Below, one piece after another: positions 63,798-64,000 of a DNA stretch of 64,000 nucleotides. The notes beneath the pieces were generated by a model, which saw nothing but the letters and a program-made list of their open reading frames with translations, had not been told where the DNA came from and did not search any database. Every line of letters starts with the position of its first letter. The stretch's first letter is position 1. Location: contig NZ_LAQP01000013.1 in NCBI RefSeq assembly GCF_000971965.1, forward strand, positions 217,407-281,406, given 5' to 3'. The position numbers were made by a program, and so were the translations under genes. Origin of the DNA: Paenibacillus wulumuqiensis. GTDB lineage: Bacteria > Bacillota > Bacilli > Paenibacillales > Paenibacillaceae.

Positions 63798-64000
63798 TTA
63801 TAATATACACATCTGATATATTCTTAATATTGGAAACTAAGTGCTTTATAGTATTTTTTTCTTTTTAATAGAATAATTATATGGTATTATAATTTCAAAC
63901 TTATTAGGTCTTAAAGACTAATTTTATCATGGTTTTAAATAACTAGAGAAGCTGAAAAGATTTTAACCTAATAACTATGAATTATTTGGAGATGAAACTA
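63798..64000. other. AT-rich right end
   Basis: Strikingly AT-rich. It has a TATAAT (63888-63893), an ATTAG/CTAAT hairpin followed by TTTT (63903-63926) that could end the HAD transcript, and an ATG at 63978 that stays open to the edge, but no gene can be supported. Confidence 0.4.

Overview
The window looks like a chromosomal segment of a spore-forming Bacillales bacterium, most likely Paenibacillaceae. Gene order from infB to ricA follows the Bacillus subtilis nusA-infB to ymcA region. SpoVS, RNase Y, RNase J, bacillithiol-type YpdA, a T-box leader and strong AGGAGG-type ribosome sites all fit. Base composition is moderate (about half G+C by eye), with two clearly AT-richer patches (about 46.2-48.2 kb and the last 200 bases). 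No rRNA, tRNA, insertion sequence, prophage or CRISPR array is visible.

Layout. 1-8.5 kb: end of infB, then rbfA, nrnA, truB, ribF, rpsO, pnp, an M16 peptidase and dut (translation, RNA maturation, nucleotide hygiene). 8.5-12 kb: asd-dapG-dapA (diaminopimelate/lysine pathway) behind a structured, switch-like RNA leader. 12-17 kb: RNase J and the SpoIIIE/FtsK DNA translocase. 17.4-18.5 kb: a secreted copper-amine-oxidase-like protein on the minus strand. 18.8-32.9 kb: two M16 proteins, an SDR, DUF3388 and RodZ-like proteins, yajQ, pgsA, cinA, recA (with LexA box), recX, rny, ymdB and spoVS (with a sigma-H-like promoter). 33-38.7 kb: PduL, an L,D-transpeptidase, MiaB, RicA, a double GNAT protein and a thioesterase. 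38.7-41.7 kb: an NAD salvage operon (NrtR-like regulator, nicotinamidase, nicotinate phosphoribosyltransferase).

42-64 kb is more accessory: a YhdH-type reductase, MoaB, a CobW GTPase beside a cysteine-rich copper storage-like protein, an AT-rich islet of unknown small genes, a T-box-controlled argS, an SLH-like secreted protein, an AI-2E-family permease, a chemoreceptor, and a heterodimeric BmrC/BmrD-type ABC exporter. The last segment has a HesB-like protein, an unknown protein, a DUF441 membrane protein, YpdA, a DUF3939-like protein and a HAD phosphatase.

The strongest leads are regulatory RNAs. (1) The ABC exporter is preceded by a promoter, a 33-codon leader ORF and an intrinsic terminator with a possible antiterminator, the layout of ribosome-mediated antibiotic-sensing attenuation. 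(2) The asd leader has a GNRA-capped hairpin and two mutually exclusive pairings near the ribosome site. (3) A 17-bp stem at 42.1 kb presents an anti-Shine-Dalgarno loop. Also notable: a probable AUU start for ymdB, and absence of the dipicolinate synthase genes from their usual place before asd. All functional calls rest on reading the sequence and knowledge of families; no database search was run.
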